From Minisyncoccota bacterium (GTDB lineage Bacteria; Patescibacteriota; Microgenomatia; UBA1400; PJMF01): a stretch of DNA of 35,381 bases. Of the stretch, positions 8,272-15,196 are shown piece after piece (position 1 is the stretch's first letter; the number at the start of each line of letters is the position of its first letter). A model generated the notes under the pieces. It was not told where the DNA came from, did not search any database, and saw only the letters and a list, made by a program, of their open reading frames with translations. The stretch is taken from positions 1 to 35,381 of the forward strand of contig PJMF01000014.1 of NCBI GenBank assembly GCA_003173865.1, read 5' to 3'. Made by a program: the position numbers and the translations under genes.

Positions 8272-9011
8272 ATCTCCTCCGTATATGCTGCAAACCCAGA
8301 TGTATATGTGGCAATGCCATCGTGATTAATCATATACCCTTCAAGTTCTGGTGTCTTTTCGATAAACTCAATGCCTTTTTTGCCCATCGCAAATGCAGCA
8401 GTGGCAAAGCGATCTGCTTCGTAAATATTGGGACCGATGACCGTTAGACTTACAATTTCGTTGGCGGCTTTGCCAGTTTTTGGATTAAAAATATGTTCTC
8501 CTCGAATATACGTCCCTGATGTCGCGACACCTTTATCACGAATATACAGCACCTTCACAATTTCTTCTTGTTGGAAAGGATTTTTGATGCCAATGCGCCA
8601 AGTTTTACCCTCCGGATTATTTCCTGACACTTCAATGTCACCACCAGCTTCGACAGAAAAATTTTTTACTTTTTTTGTCCGCAAAAGTTGTGCTGCTTCA
8701 TGAATTGCCCAGCCCTTCACTATCCCTGACGGATCGTACGTGCCATTCAAAAAAATATCAAAAAAACCATCTGTCGCTTGTTTTGTTTCTTCAGCAAGAC
8801 GAAAAATATGTTGCATCTGTGCGCTTGCCTGTCTCAAAGAGAGCCGCCCATCGTTGATTTGCGAAATTTCACTATCTTTTTTATATGTGCTAAATCGTTG
8901 ATCCACCGCTCGAAAAAAATCAAAAACGCTCGTGAATGTTTGATCAGTAGCGGCGTTATCACAGACCGTTACAATGATCGGCATGCCCATAATCAACTGT
9001 GTTTGGGTCAT
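8268..9011 (-). CDS. apbE: FAD:protein FMN transferase (ApbE)
   Basis: This 247-residue ApbE-family flavin transferase attaches FMN from FAD covalently to a Thr in target proteins. Recognisable family stretches are STYKKDSEIS, YDPSGIVKGWA, EAGGDIEVSG, ATSGTY, HIFNPKTGK and YEADRFATAAFAMG. It is short because it lacks the N-terminal lipoprotein signal seen in many homologues, so it may act on the cytoplasmic side or be anchored otherwise. The likely substrate is the adjacent FMN-binding protein, which ends 2 nt upstream of this ATG. The 4-bp overlap with the downstream fusion gene argues for one operon. Confidence 0.93.
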   Translation of the reverse strand: MTQTQLIMGMPIIVTVCDNAATDQTFTSVFDFFRAVDQRFSTYKKDSEISQINDGRLSLRQASAQMQHIFRLAEETKQATDGFFDIFLNGTYDPSGIVKGWAIHEAAQLLRTKKVKNFSVEAGGDIEVSGNNPEGKTWRIGIKNPFQQEEIVKVLYIRDKGVATSGTYIRGEHIFNPKTGKAANEIVSLTVIGPNIYEADRFATAAFAMGKKGIEFIEKTPELEGYMINHDGIATYTSGFAAYTEEI

Positions 9012-9013
9012 AG

Positions 9014-9436
9014 TTAGGATCGTGCTTTGATCAATGCCGACTCTAATGACTTTTTAAAGGCATCTGCAGTTTGCGTTGCCCCAGAAACATTATCAACTTG
9101 TGAAGATTGTGATTTAATTGCTTCTGAGATCAGCGTAGGCATCGATTTTTGACTGATTTCAAGAGAAGTTTTTTTATCTTTTGGATAATCTAAGAATTGA
9201 ATATCTGCAATCTTGCCGCCTTTGATCACTGCTTTGACTTGAACGTTGCCGTAGAAAGCGTCTGTGTTATCACCTGTGTACTCACCATCTTTAAGAGGAG
9301 CGGCACTTGGATTTGTTTGGGTTTGAGTTTGAGAAGCGGAGAGCTCTTGTGCTGCTCGATCACTTTGTTGCTTTGAGTGAATTAGATAAATTGCAAACAC
9401 AAATAAAAAGAAAACCACTACAGCAACTTTTTTCAT
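9014..9436 (-). CDS. membrane-anchored FMN-binding domain protein (RnfG/NqrC-like)
   Basis: A single N-terminal hydrophobic helix (about residues 5-22) anchors this 140-residue protein. A low-complexity Gln/Ser/Thr linker follows, then an FMN-binding domain: DGEYTGDNTDAFYGNVQV at its start and SGATQTADAFKKSLE at its end. The Thr in SGAT is the expected covalent FMN attachment site, and the ApbE gene follows directly. The ATG at 9436 has GGAG 4 nt upstream; a TTG further upstream lacks support. It is the first gene of a three-gene electron-transfer operon and probably faces outside the membrane. Confidence 0.9.
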   Translation of the reverse strand: MKKVAVVVFFLFVFAIYLIHSKQQSDRAAQELSASQTQTQTNPSAAPLKDGEYTGDNTDAFYGNVQVKAVIKGGKIADIQFLDYPKDKKTSLEISQKSMPTLISEAIKSQSSQVDNVSGATQTADAFKKSLESALIKARS

Positions 9437-9469
9437 ATGCTCCTTCAATATACAAATGAGATGTTATTT

Positions 9470-9485
9470 TATAACGAAAGTTACT
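9470..9485. promoter_or_regulatory. weak Crp/Fnr-type palindrome before the flavin operon
   Basis: TATAAC-GAAA-GTTACT matches the palindrome TGTAAY-N4-RTTACA at 10 of 12 defined positions. It lies 34 bp upstream of the FMN-binding protein start and overlaps a TATAAA that could be a -10. It is weaker than the copies at 11465 and 12104. Confidence 0.4.
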
Positions 9486-9611
9486 GAAAAACAGCTGAGA
9501 ATAATCTAAAAATAGGCCTCCAGTACATCGTCGTCGACAAAAGAATTTTTTTGCTCAAACATAACAGTTCTTGCCTACAAGAGAGGTTTTTGATATGAGT
9601 TCTAGAGATGA

Positions 9612-10046
9612 TTAAGACAACTTCGCGTTGAACTCCTCCAGCCACCTCTCCACCGGCGTCAAGTCATCCGGAAAACCGTCAATCCGCAACGCTGGCAAAA
9701 GTGGTACGCCACTTTGTTTTTTGACCCATTCTTCAAGTAAAGTTGCCGACGTACAAAATTGTGGATACGTACTGTTACCGAGCCCAAACACGGCCACTTT
9801 GTGTTTACTTAAATCGGGAGTAAAGCGAGTAATAAAAACGCGCATGGCAGTTTCCAGTTTTCCATCTTCGTACGTCGGCGCGCCAATTAATATCGCGTCG
9901 CATTGAGAGATATCCGGGGAGTGACCATCATAACGGACACTATGCAGATCAACTTGATGGCCCAGTGCGATCAATTTTTCTCTCATGACTTGAGAAATAT
10001 ATTCCGTAGTTCCAGTTTGTGTTTCGTAAATAATTTTAATGTTCAT
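9612..10046 (-). CDS. flavodoxin
   Basis: A 144-residue short-chain flavodoxin, a soluble FMN-carrying electron carrier. The phosphate loop ETQTGTTEYI is near residue 8, followed by ILIGAPTYEDGKLE and VFGLGNSTYPQFC, which form the loops around the isoalloxazine ring. The ATG overlaps the LDH stop codon (ATGA), so translation is coupled; a longer frame upstream runs inside LDH and is rejected. It is a candidate soluble electron carrier for the VKOR/LDH operon or the flavin operon next door. The 163 bp between it and the FMN-binding gene hold no gene and no strong terminator that I can see. Confidence 0.93.
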   Translation of the reverse strand: MNIKIIYETQTGTTEYISQVMREKLIALGHQVDLHSVRYDGHSPDISQCDAILIGAPTYEDGKLETAMRVFITRFTPDLSKHKVAVFGLGNSTYPQFCTSATLLEEWVKKQSGVPLLPALRIDGFPDDLTPVERWLEEFNAKLS

Positions 10047-10972
10047 TTGATTTGGTCGTATGCTCCCCGTAATATCTGTGCTGTGTGTGTTAATTCTTGA
10101 GTTTCTTGAGTTGAGAGGGTGATCGCTAATGTTTTTTCCACACCATTCGCGCCTACGATGCACGGCACACTTAACGAAACATTTGATTGACCGTAGTATT
10201 CTTTCAGTGGCACAGAAACTGGAAGAACTGTTTTGGCATCGGTGTAAATACTCTTCACGATAGTTCGGATCACGGTTGCAATTGCGTAGTACGTGGCACC
10301 TTTACTTTGGATAATGGTAGCAGCAGCGTTTTTTGCTTTGTTGTATGCGTCACGGACATTTTGTTCTGAGTATTCTGAAAATGAAGTGAGTGGTTGGCCA
10401 CCAATATTTGCAGTCGATAAAAGGGGGAAAGAGTGATCACCGTGTTCGCCTAAGATATAGGCGTGGATACTCCGTGGATGAACCCCAAAAATTTTGGAAA
10501 GTTCTTCACGAAAGCGTGCCGTATCCAAGACTGTTCCAGTTCCAAATACTTGTCCGTATTGAAAAGGGGCTAATTGATAGCAATGATACGTCAAAATATC
10601 GACGGGATTAGTAACGATGAGGACGAGACCTTGAGGATTCGCCTGATAAATTTTCGGAATAATGTCGGCGAATAAGTCATAGTTTTTTTTCAATAAACTC
10701 AAGCGATCTTCACCTGGTTCCTGAGCGGCTCCGGCAGTGACGATGGTGACGGCAGAGCCAGCAATGTGCGCATAGTCATCAGTGGCTACGATGTTGGTAT
10801 GTTGTAAAAATGGGAGGGATTGTTCAAGATCGTCGCGCTCACCATTCACCTTATTAAGGTCACGACCAACCAATACTAAGTCGGTTACAGCGCCGTCCAG
10901 CAAAAGTGCATATGCGGCAGTAGCACCAACTTTGCCGACACCAACCATCGAGACTTTAAATGTGCAGCGCAT
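10043..10972 (-). CDS. ldh: L-lactate dehydrogenase
   Basis: A 309-residue NAD-dependent enzyme that reduces pyruvate to L-lactate and regenerates NAD in fermentation. The Rossmann motif is GVGKVGATAA, TNPVDILTY follows, and the active-site His is in GEHGDHSFP. The substrate loop reads AAQEPGEDRL: a Gln where malate dehydrogenases have Arg, which favours lactate. The start was set at the ATG of MRCTFKVSMVG because AAAGG lies 6 nt before it and the length then fits the family. This start overlaps the end of the VKOR-like gene by 17 bp. The stop overlaps the flavodoxin ATG. Confidence 0.92.
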   Translation of the reverse strand: MRCTFKVSMVGVGKVGATAAYALLLDGAVTDLVLVGRDLNKVNGERDDLEQSLPFLQHTNIVATDDYAHIAGSAVTIVTAGAAQEPGEDRLSLLKKNYDLFADIIPKIYQANPQGLVLIVTNPVDILTYHCYQLAPFQYGQVFGTGTVLDTARFREELSKIFGVHPRSIHAYILGEHGDHSFPLLSTANIGGQPLTSFSEYSEQNVRDAYNKAKNAAATIIQSKGATYYAIATVIRTIVKSIYTDAKTVLPVSVPLKEYYGQSNVSLSVPCIVGANGVEKTLAITLSTQETQELTHTAQILRGAYDQIK

Positions 10973-11414
10973 ATGTGGCCTTTCTTTCATGCAGTACACT
11001 GAGTATCGCTATCATCATACAATTAATTGCGGAGATCAAGCAATAAAAGCACCACGCTTTCAAAATCACTCCCATCACAAAAATTAAGTAAAGGGAGAAG
11101 ATTGCCCCTCCTATGCCCAACATTAAAATTAAAAAAGGTAAAGAAAAAATATGTTTTCCCAAAGTAACTTTTGATACCTCTAACACAGCAGCTGCGCTTA
11201 GGCTAAACATCACCGCATAAAAACTCAGCCCTAAAACAGAAAGGGGCACAGGTCCAATATATGCCCATGAACTTCTGAGTACGACGCCGCACGCAAATGG
11301 AGGGTGACACGGTGGGAGTTGTCCCGTCACTTTCGTATACGTAATGTATCCGGCATCAAAGATGCCAAGGATACTGCAGGCAACAAGAAGTAGGGCAAAC
11401 AACGTTTTTGTCAT
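10956..11414 (-). CDS. vitamin K epoxide reductase (VKOR) family protein
   Basis: This 152-residue membrane protein has four hydrophobic segments. It has the VKOR landmarks: GIFDAGYITYTK in the first segment, a Cys pair (PPCHPPFACG), Ser-Trp (RSSWA), PLSVLGLSFY, and the redox CFYC in the last segment (AWCFYC). Bacterial VKORs reoxidise thiol oxidases (DsbA type) using quinone, supporting disulfide formation in exported proteins. No DsbA-like partner is in the window. It is the first gene of the VKOR-ldh-flavodoxin operon. A perfect Crp/Fnr-type palindrome lies 58 bp upstream, shared with the divergent regulator. Confidence 0.9.
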   Translation of the reverse strand: MTKTLFALLLVACSILGIFDAGYITYTKVTGQLPPCHPPFACGVVLRSSWAYIGPVPLSVLGLSFYAVMFSLSAAAVLEVSKVTLGKHIFSLPFLILMLGIGGAIFSLYLIFVMGVILKAWCFYCLISAINCMMIAILSVLHERKATYALHI

Positions 11415-11464
11415 ATAATAGGCGCTAGATAGGACTAAATTTAAAATACAGTTGCACTCTACGC

Positions 11465-11480
11465 TGTAATAAAAATTACA
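11465..11480. promoter_or_regulatory. perfect Crp/Fnr-type palindrome between divergent operons
   Basis: TGTAAT-AAAA-ATTACA is a perfect 16-bp dyad in the 76-bp gap between the VKOR and Crp/Fnr genes. A TAAATT on the minus strand (11443-11438) would put the VKOR transcript start near 11431, making the site centred at -41.5. For the regulator gene the site overlaps the likely promoter, consistent with autorepression. Confidence 0.65.
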
Positions 11481-11490
11481 TATCAGGCAT

Positions 11491-12108
11491 ATGAAGACAG
11501 ACTTTATTCACCAATTTCCCTTGGCAAAGTATGCGGCTGGCACCAAATTGCTGACTGATCCACTGCCTAAACAAGTGTTTCTCTATCTAAAAAGTGGCTG
11601 CGTGCAGATGAGCCACACTGATGAAGAAGGTCGGGAGGTTAAGTTGCATATTTTTTATCCAGGGGCATGTGTTTCGCTGCTTTCGTTGGTTGATTCAGGT
11701 GAGCTTTATGATTTTGTCGCGCTCACAGAAGTAGAAGCGTATCGCATTCCCCGCGAAGCATTGTTGCGAGAGTTGCATCGGGATACAGAACTGACCTTTT
11801 ATTTCCTTGCACATGCTTTGAAAGGGATGAACGGTTTGCTGTTTCGGATTCAACATGCTGCGTCCGCTTCGGCGTATCAGCGGGTGGCAAGTGTCTTAAC
11901 ATACTTTGCGCGGCACTCAGAAACAGATACGCTTTTGCACTCTTTAACTCATCAAGAAATCTCTGAGTGGCTTGGCCTCACGCGCGAAAATGTGAGTATT
12001 CAAATGAAAAAACTAGAGCGCGCTGGTTTGATTACTAAAAAAGCCGACCGAATCGTTATTCTAGATTTTGCGCGACTGCAGAAATTGTCCCAAGCAGTGA
12101 GTATGTAA
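11491..12108 (+). CDS. Crp/Fnr-family transcription regulator
   Basis: A 205-residue protein with an N-terminal cyclic-nucleotide-binding-like beta barrel (about 10-115), a dimerisation helix and a C-terminal winged helix (about 145-200). The recognition helix reads LTRENVSIQMKKL. It keeps the Arg-Glu of Crp (R180/E181) but has Ile where Crp has Arg185, which fits a TGTAA-type rather than TGTGA half site. There is no Fnr-type Cys cluster (only two scattered Cys), and the cAMP-pocket residues are not evident, so the signal is unknown. Perfect palindromes lie upstream and directly over its stop codon. The neighbours suggest control of redox and electron-transfer genes. Confidence 0.92.
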   Translation: MKTDFIHQFPLAKYAAGTKLLTDPLPKQVFLYLKSGCVQMSHTDEEGREVKLHIFYPGACVSLLSLVDSGELYDFVALTEVEAYRIPREALLRELHRDTELTFYFLAHALKGMNGLLFRIQHAASASAYQRVASVLTYFARHSETDTLLHSLTHQEISEWLGLTRENVSIQMKKLERAGLITKKADRIVILDFARLQKLSQAVSM

Positions 12109-12119
12109 CCTAAGTTACA
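12104..12119. promoter_or_regulatory. perfect Crp/Fnr-type palindrome upstream of pyrD
   Basis: TGTAAC-CTAA-GTTACA is a perfect 16-bp dyad overlapping the regulator's stop codon. Its centre (12111.5) is 41.5 bp before the predicted pyrD start at 12153, the standard class II activator position. Confidence 0.65.
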
Positions 12120-12140
12120 GTGCATTTGCTAGAGAACTTT

Positions 12141-12146
12141 TATACT
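12141..12146 (+). promoter_or_regulatory. -10 box of pyrD
   Basis: TATACT followed by 6 nt and then GTG at 12153. No -35 is visible; the palindrome at 12104-12119 occupies that region, as at activator-dependent promoters. Confidence 0.55.
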
Positions 12147-12152
12147 AGGAAC

Positions 12153-13214
12153 GTGTTTTCCTTTTTGTATAAGTGTCTCGTTAAACCAATCTTATTTCAG
12201 ATAGATGCGAGCAAAGTGCATCAGTCTGTGAGTGACTTGGGAGAGCGGTTTGGTCAGTTCCGTTTGACGCGTAGTATACTGGGAAGCTTCTTACGGTATC
12301 GTCATCCGTCACTGGAAAAAACCCTGTGTGGAATTCATTTTGAGAATCCAATTGGTCTAGCAGCTGGTTTTGATTACGAAGCAAAATTACCAGGAGTTTT
12401 ACCCGCAGTGGGATTTGGATTTGCGACGGTTGGCACAGTCACACTTCATCCGTATAAAGGAAATGAAGGGGTACAGTTAGATCGCTTTCCGCGATCACAA
12501 GCATTGCTCGTAAATAAAGGTTTCAAAAGTTTGGGTGCAAAAGCAATTATTCGCAAGTTAGAGGGGCGAGTTTTTGAGATTCCAGTTGGGATAAGCATCG
12601 GGAGTACAAATAAAATATTTCATACAATCGAAGAGCAAATTGCAGATATCATAAATACTTTTCAACTTTTTGAGCAGTCGGAAGTCAAGCATTCGTATTA
12701 CGAACTGAATATCAGCTGTCCAAATACAGTGACAGGACAACCCTTTCTGCAACTTCATTATCTGTGGAGTTTACTGAGCGAACTGGAAAAATTAGCGCTT
12801 GCGAAACCGGTTTTTGTAAAAATGCCCATCGATCTTTCCCAAACAGAGACACTTGCACTACTTACTACAATCGATGCCTCTTTTATTTCAGGTGTGATTT
12901 TTGGAAACTTGACAAAAGATAAACACAATCCAGATGTTCATCGTGATGATAGGGCATTGTGGCAATCACGAAAAGGCAATTTAAGTGGTAAACCAACTTG
13001 GGAACGTTCTAATCGATGGATTCGTCTGACACGTCAGCATTTTGGTAAACGATTTGTAATTATTGGCACGGGTGGAGTTTTTTCTGGAAGAGATGCAGCT
13101 ACTAAATTTGAAGCAGGCGCAGATTTGGTGCAGCTGATTACGGGCATGGTGTATGAAGGGCCACAGTTGGTGGGAGAGATAAATAGATATCTGGCACATG
13201 GAGTCTATCTATGA
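12153..13214 (+). CDS. pyrD: dihydroorotate dehydrogenase, quinone-dependent (class 2)
   Basis: A 353-residue FMN enzyme that oxidises dihydroorotate to orotate in pyrimidine synthesis. Class 2 is indicated by the N-terminal helical extension (LVKPILFQIDASKVHQ), which docks to the membrane and quinone. PIGLAAGFDYEAKL, the active-site stretch ELNISCPNT, FVKMP and IIGTGGVFSGRDA follow. GTG at 12153 is chosen over GTG at 12120 because the latter lies inside the operator, and the protein then begins like other class 2 enzymes. The 3' end overlaps the convergent membrane-protein gene by 10 bp. Its palindrome links it to the redox regulator. Confidence 0.92.
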   Translation: MFSFLYKCLVKPILFQIDASKVHQSVSDLGERFGQFRLTRSILGSFLRYRHPSLEKTLCGIHFENPIGLAAGFDYEAKLPGVLPAVGFGFATVGTVTLHPYKGNEGVQLDRFPRSQALLVNKGFKSLGAKAIIRKLEGRVFEIPVGISIGSTNKIFHTIEEQIADIINTFQLFEQSEVKHSYYELNISCPNTVTGQPFLQLHYLWSLLSELEKLALAKPVFVKMPIDLSQTETLALLTTIDASFISGVIFGNLTKDKHNPDVHRDDRALWQSRKGNLSGKPTWERSNRWIRLTRQHFGKRFVIIGTGGVFSGRDAATKFEAGADLVQLITGMVYEGPQLVGEINRYLAHGVYL

Positions 13215-13720
13215 CGTTGGACAGTACTCCCAATCTTGAATTGGGCAAATACAAATACAGTACTGTTATACCCAATCACGTAGAACAAAAAAGCTGAGTT
13301 AGTAAAACTTATTTGACTAATTGTAAACAAGGTAATCACACTACCAATGACTGTCATAATCCAAGGCCATGCGATTTCTGTTTCAGGATATTGATATGAC
13401 TTAACTATAGTTGGGATTCCGGCTAATCCATCGGCTAAGATACTAAAGAAGATTGCTATATTACCTACCCGAGCTTCTTTATTCACAAATGAGGCTAAAA
13501 AAATAAGCAAAGGAAAAAAACCTGACGAAAAGGTAGTAATGGACTCAATACCTACTCCTTGTTTAACCTGAGCTGTAAAAGCAATAAAAGGCGCAATTGA
13601 CCACATCAAAAATGAAACCTTATTTGGCTTGACATTTCCGCGCAAAGTATCAACTACATACGAGATTGAGCCAACTGTACCGATCAATACACCAATAATT
13701 ACAAAGTATGAAGGAAGCAT
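13205..13720 (-). CDS. PQ-loop/SWEET-like small membrane protein
   Basis: This 171-residue integral membrane protein has about six hydrophobic helices arranged as two similar halves. The first has GTVGSISYVVDTLRGNVKPN and the second GLAGIPTIVKSYQYPETE; these resemble the helix-turn with a basic and Pro-containing loop of PQ-loop/SWEET-type proteins. The function is unknown; sugar or amino-acid transport would be a guess. The ATG follows an extended -10 (TGATATATT) by 6 nt, predicting a leaderless message. It overlaps pyrD tail-to-tail. Confidence 0.75.
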   Translation of the reverse strand: MLPSYFVIIGVLIGTVGSISYVVDTLRGNVKPNKVSFLMWSIAPFIAFTAQVKQGVGIESITTFSSGFFPLLIFLASFVNKEARVGNIAIFFSILADGLAGIPTIVKSYQYPETEIAWPWIMTVIGSVITLFTISQISFTNSAFLFYVIGYNSTVFVFAQFKIGSTVQRHR

Positions 13721-13794
13721 TTACTAAATATATCACTTATTTATTTCTCAAATGTTCAGAGTTACTTCGAGCATTATTATTTTCATCTATCATT

Positions 13795-13832
13795 CCCGTA
13801 AAGTGCCTTTTTTGTAATAAGCACTCTACGGG
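13795..13832. other. strong orphan hairpin
   Basis: CCCGTA-A-AGTGC (13795-13806) pairs with GCACT-C-TACGGG (13821-13832), 11 base pairs around a single mismatch and a 14-nt T-rich loop. TGTTTATT follows on the plus strand, a poor terminator tail. No gene reads into it on the plus strand within 580 bp except pyrD, which ends at 13214. The function is unclear. Confidence 0.5.
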
Positions 13833-13908
13833 TGTTTATTGGTACACAATTACCTGCAGTTGAGAAGACCCAGCGTTGTAAAAAGTAGTCAAAAAGATGT
13901 TCAATGAT

Positions 13909-13935
13909 CTATTGTTGCGACTCGTGGACGAAGTT
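13909..13935 (+). repeat. 27-bp direct repeat, copy 1
   Basis: It begins CTATTGTTGCGAC and ends CGTGGACGAAGTT. The second copy (14829-14855) differs at one position only (T versus C at 13922/14842). The two copies bracket the AbiEii-like pair; this one ends 4 bp before the toxin gene's stop codon. Confidence 0.85.
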
Positions 13936-13939
13936 AGAC

Positions 13940-14602
13940 CTACTTTATCAGAAAGTCTTTCGTTGATTCTTTTGCTTGATTTAAAAAGAATTTCTCAATT
14001 TCAGTCCACTTCATATCTCCCAAAAACTTTGGTTGATCAACAGCCTCGACAACATTTGCAAAATGTTTCGCAATTTCTTCTTTGGATAAAACCAAGTCGA
14101 ATTTATTACGGTAGCTTCGGATTAATTCTTCAACGCTGAGATTTCCCTTCGTCAAAATAAAAAATAAATCCACAAAATCGCGCCCGCGTGAACGAGTTTG
14201 AATTGCCTGAAGTTTGTTTACGCCAATATCCAGCACACTTGCCACTCGCAAGTTTTTGTATTTATAAAACTCGCCTACATGCGGAAATGGATACTGCGCA
14301 AAATCTACTTTGATGATTGATTCTGGAAAGTGAAAGAAAAAAGTCAGTTGGCCATTGAGCGTTTTGTATTCAACTTCTTTTACTTTTAATTTTTGCGCAG
14401 TTTTTTTTACCCACTCTAAAACTTCCGTTTCTACAAATGGCTTTTCACTAAAAAAATCAAAATCTTCTGAAATGCGATGCTGAAAATAAAATTCTGCCAA
14501 CGCCGTGCCACCAGTTAAGTAGAACGTATTTGTAATTCCTGGAGTGGCGAGGACTGCTGCCAAAAGTGTTTGTTGATCGGGAGTGAGGATACTTTGCCCC
14601 AT
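13940..14602 (-). CDS. nucleotidyltransferase AbiEii/AbiGii toxin-family protein
   Basis: This 220-residue protein belongs to the AbiEii group of nucleotidyltransferases, toxins of type IV-like toxin-antitoxin or abortive-infection systems. The motif FYLTGGTALAEFYFQHR (about 27-43) carries the GG-T signature, and SEDFDFFS the metal-binding Asp pair. KVDFAQYPF and DIGVNKLQAIQTRSRGRDFVDLF are further typical stretches. The upstream partner gene overlaps it by 88 bp in another frame. A 27-bp direct repeat brackets the pair. Many relatives are uncharacterised, so toxin activity is inferred. Confidence 0.85.
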   Translation of the reverse strand: MGQSILTPDQQTLLAAVLATPGITNTFYLTGGTALAEFYFQHRISEDFDFFSEKPFVETEVLEWVKKTAQKLKVKEVEYKTLNGQLTFFFHFPESIIKVDFAQYPFPHVGEFYKYKNLRVASVLDIGVNKLQAIQTRSRGRDFVDLFFILTKGNLSVEELIRSYRNKFDLVLSKEEIAKHFANVVEAVDQPKFLGDMKWTEIEKFFLNQAKESTKDFLIK

Positions 14603-14796
14603 ATGGTGTATTCTAACAGACGTCTCATGCTTGGGTCGATTTGATTTTTGATGTGTGACCAGTACCTCACGATGTCGGCTTGTTTGATTTTTTCTTTTTG
14701 ACTATGCACGCCATAATCCAAACGTTGTATAATAGACCAAATTTTTTTGGCTTCAGCAGTGGGGAATTTGGTGGTATCTGTGTTCCAGTTGTGCAC
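14515..14796 (-). CDS. small partner protein of the AbiEii-like toxin (putative antitoxin)
   Basis: A 93-residue protein beginning VHNWNTDTTKF (GTG). It is charged and helical, with KIWSIIQRLDYG and DPSMRRLLEYTIWG, the pattern of small proteins commonly found just upstream of AbiEii-type genes. The GTG at 14796 is preferred: TATCAT lies 6 nt before it, and the longer frame upstream runs through the 27-bp repeat. The last ~29 residues overlap the toxin start by 88 bp, longer than usual; a frameshift near the end cannot be excluded. The antitoxin role is inferred from position only. Confidence 0.6.
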   Translation of the reverse strand: MHNWNTDTTKFPTAEAKKIWSIIQRLDYGVHSQKEKIKQADIVRYWSHIKNQIDPSMRRLLEYTIWGKVSSLPINKHFWQQSSPLQELQIRST

Positions 14797-14828
14797 ACAT
14801 GCATGATACCAAATTTCTCGAGAAAAAG

Positions 14829-14855
14829 CTATTGTTGCGACCCGTGGACGAAGTT
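14829..14855 (+). repeat. 27-bp direct repeat, copy 2
   Basis: It matches copy 1 at 13909-13935 in 26 of 27 positions, in the same orientation, 33 bp upstream of the antitoxin-like start. The ~920-bp spacing equals the gene pair. Confidence 0.85.
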
Positions 14856-15100
14856 CGAACTTATTTCCGAACAAGTAGTGGGAATTTTTCCTCTATATTG
14901 GGCATAAATCTAACACAGGAAAAATATTATAGGATAATATTAAACTCATTGACACACCAATTTTGCATAAAAAAGCAAGTAAAAATTCTTGTTTTAGTCT
15001 GGAGAGAGCAGTAAAAAGTGTCTACTTGCTTTTGCCTTTGCAAGTAAAACTATGGAGTGAATCGACGTTTTTCGAATACTTTTATTCACCAAATTACTAT

Positions 15101-15145
15101 AATTTTAGTGAATTACATTAACCACAATTTGACAATTTTAGTGAA
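15101..15145 (+). repeat. tandem 12-mer AATTTTAGTGAA with 33-bp period
   Basis: Exact copies lie at 15101-15112 and 15134-15145. An inverted, imperfect version (TTCACCAAATT) lies just upstream at about 15086-15096. The stretch 14875-15196 otherwise shows no gene that I can support. Confidence 0.55.
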
Positions 15146-15196
15146 GCGTTTTTCTTATCCAGTTTTGTACTTCCGCACGGTTCATGTTGGAAGATA

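Noticed and set aside
10046-10163. 39-residue N-terminal extension of flavodoxin
   Set aside because: It lies inside the LDH coding region, while the ATG at 10046 gives a standard flavodoxin start coupled by ATGA.
10043-10972. Malate dehydrogenase
   Set aside because: The substrate loop has Gln (AAQEPGE), as in lactate dehydrogenases, rather than Arg.
14797-14874. Longer start of the antitoxin-like protein
   Set aside because: The added residues are translated from the 27-bp repeat, which also occurs outside any gene.
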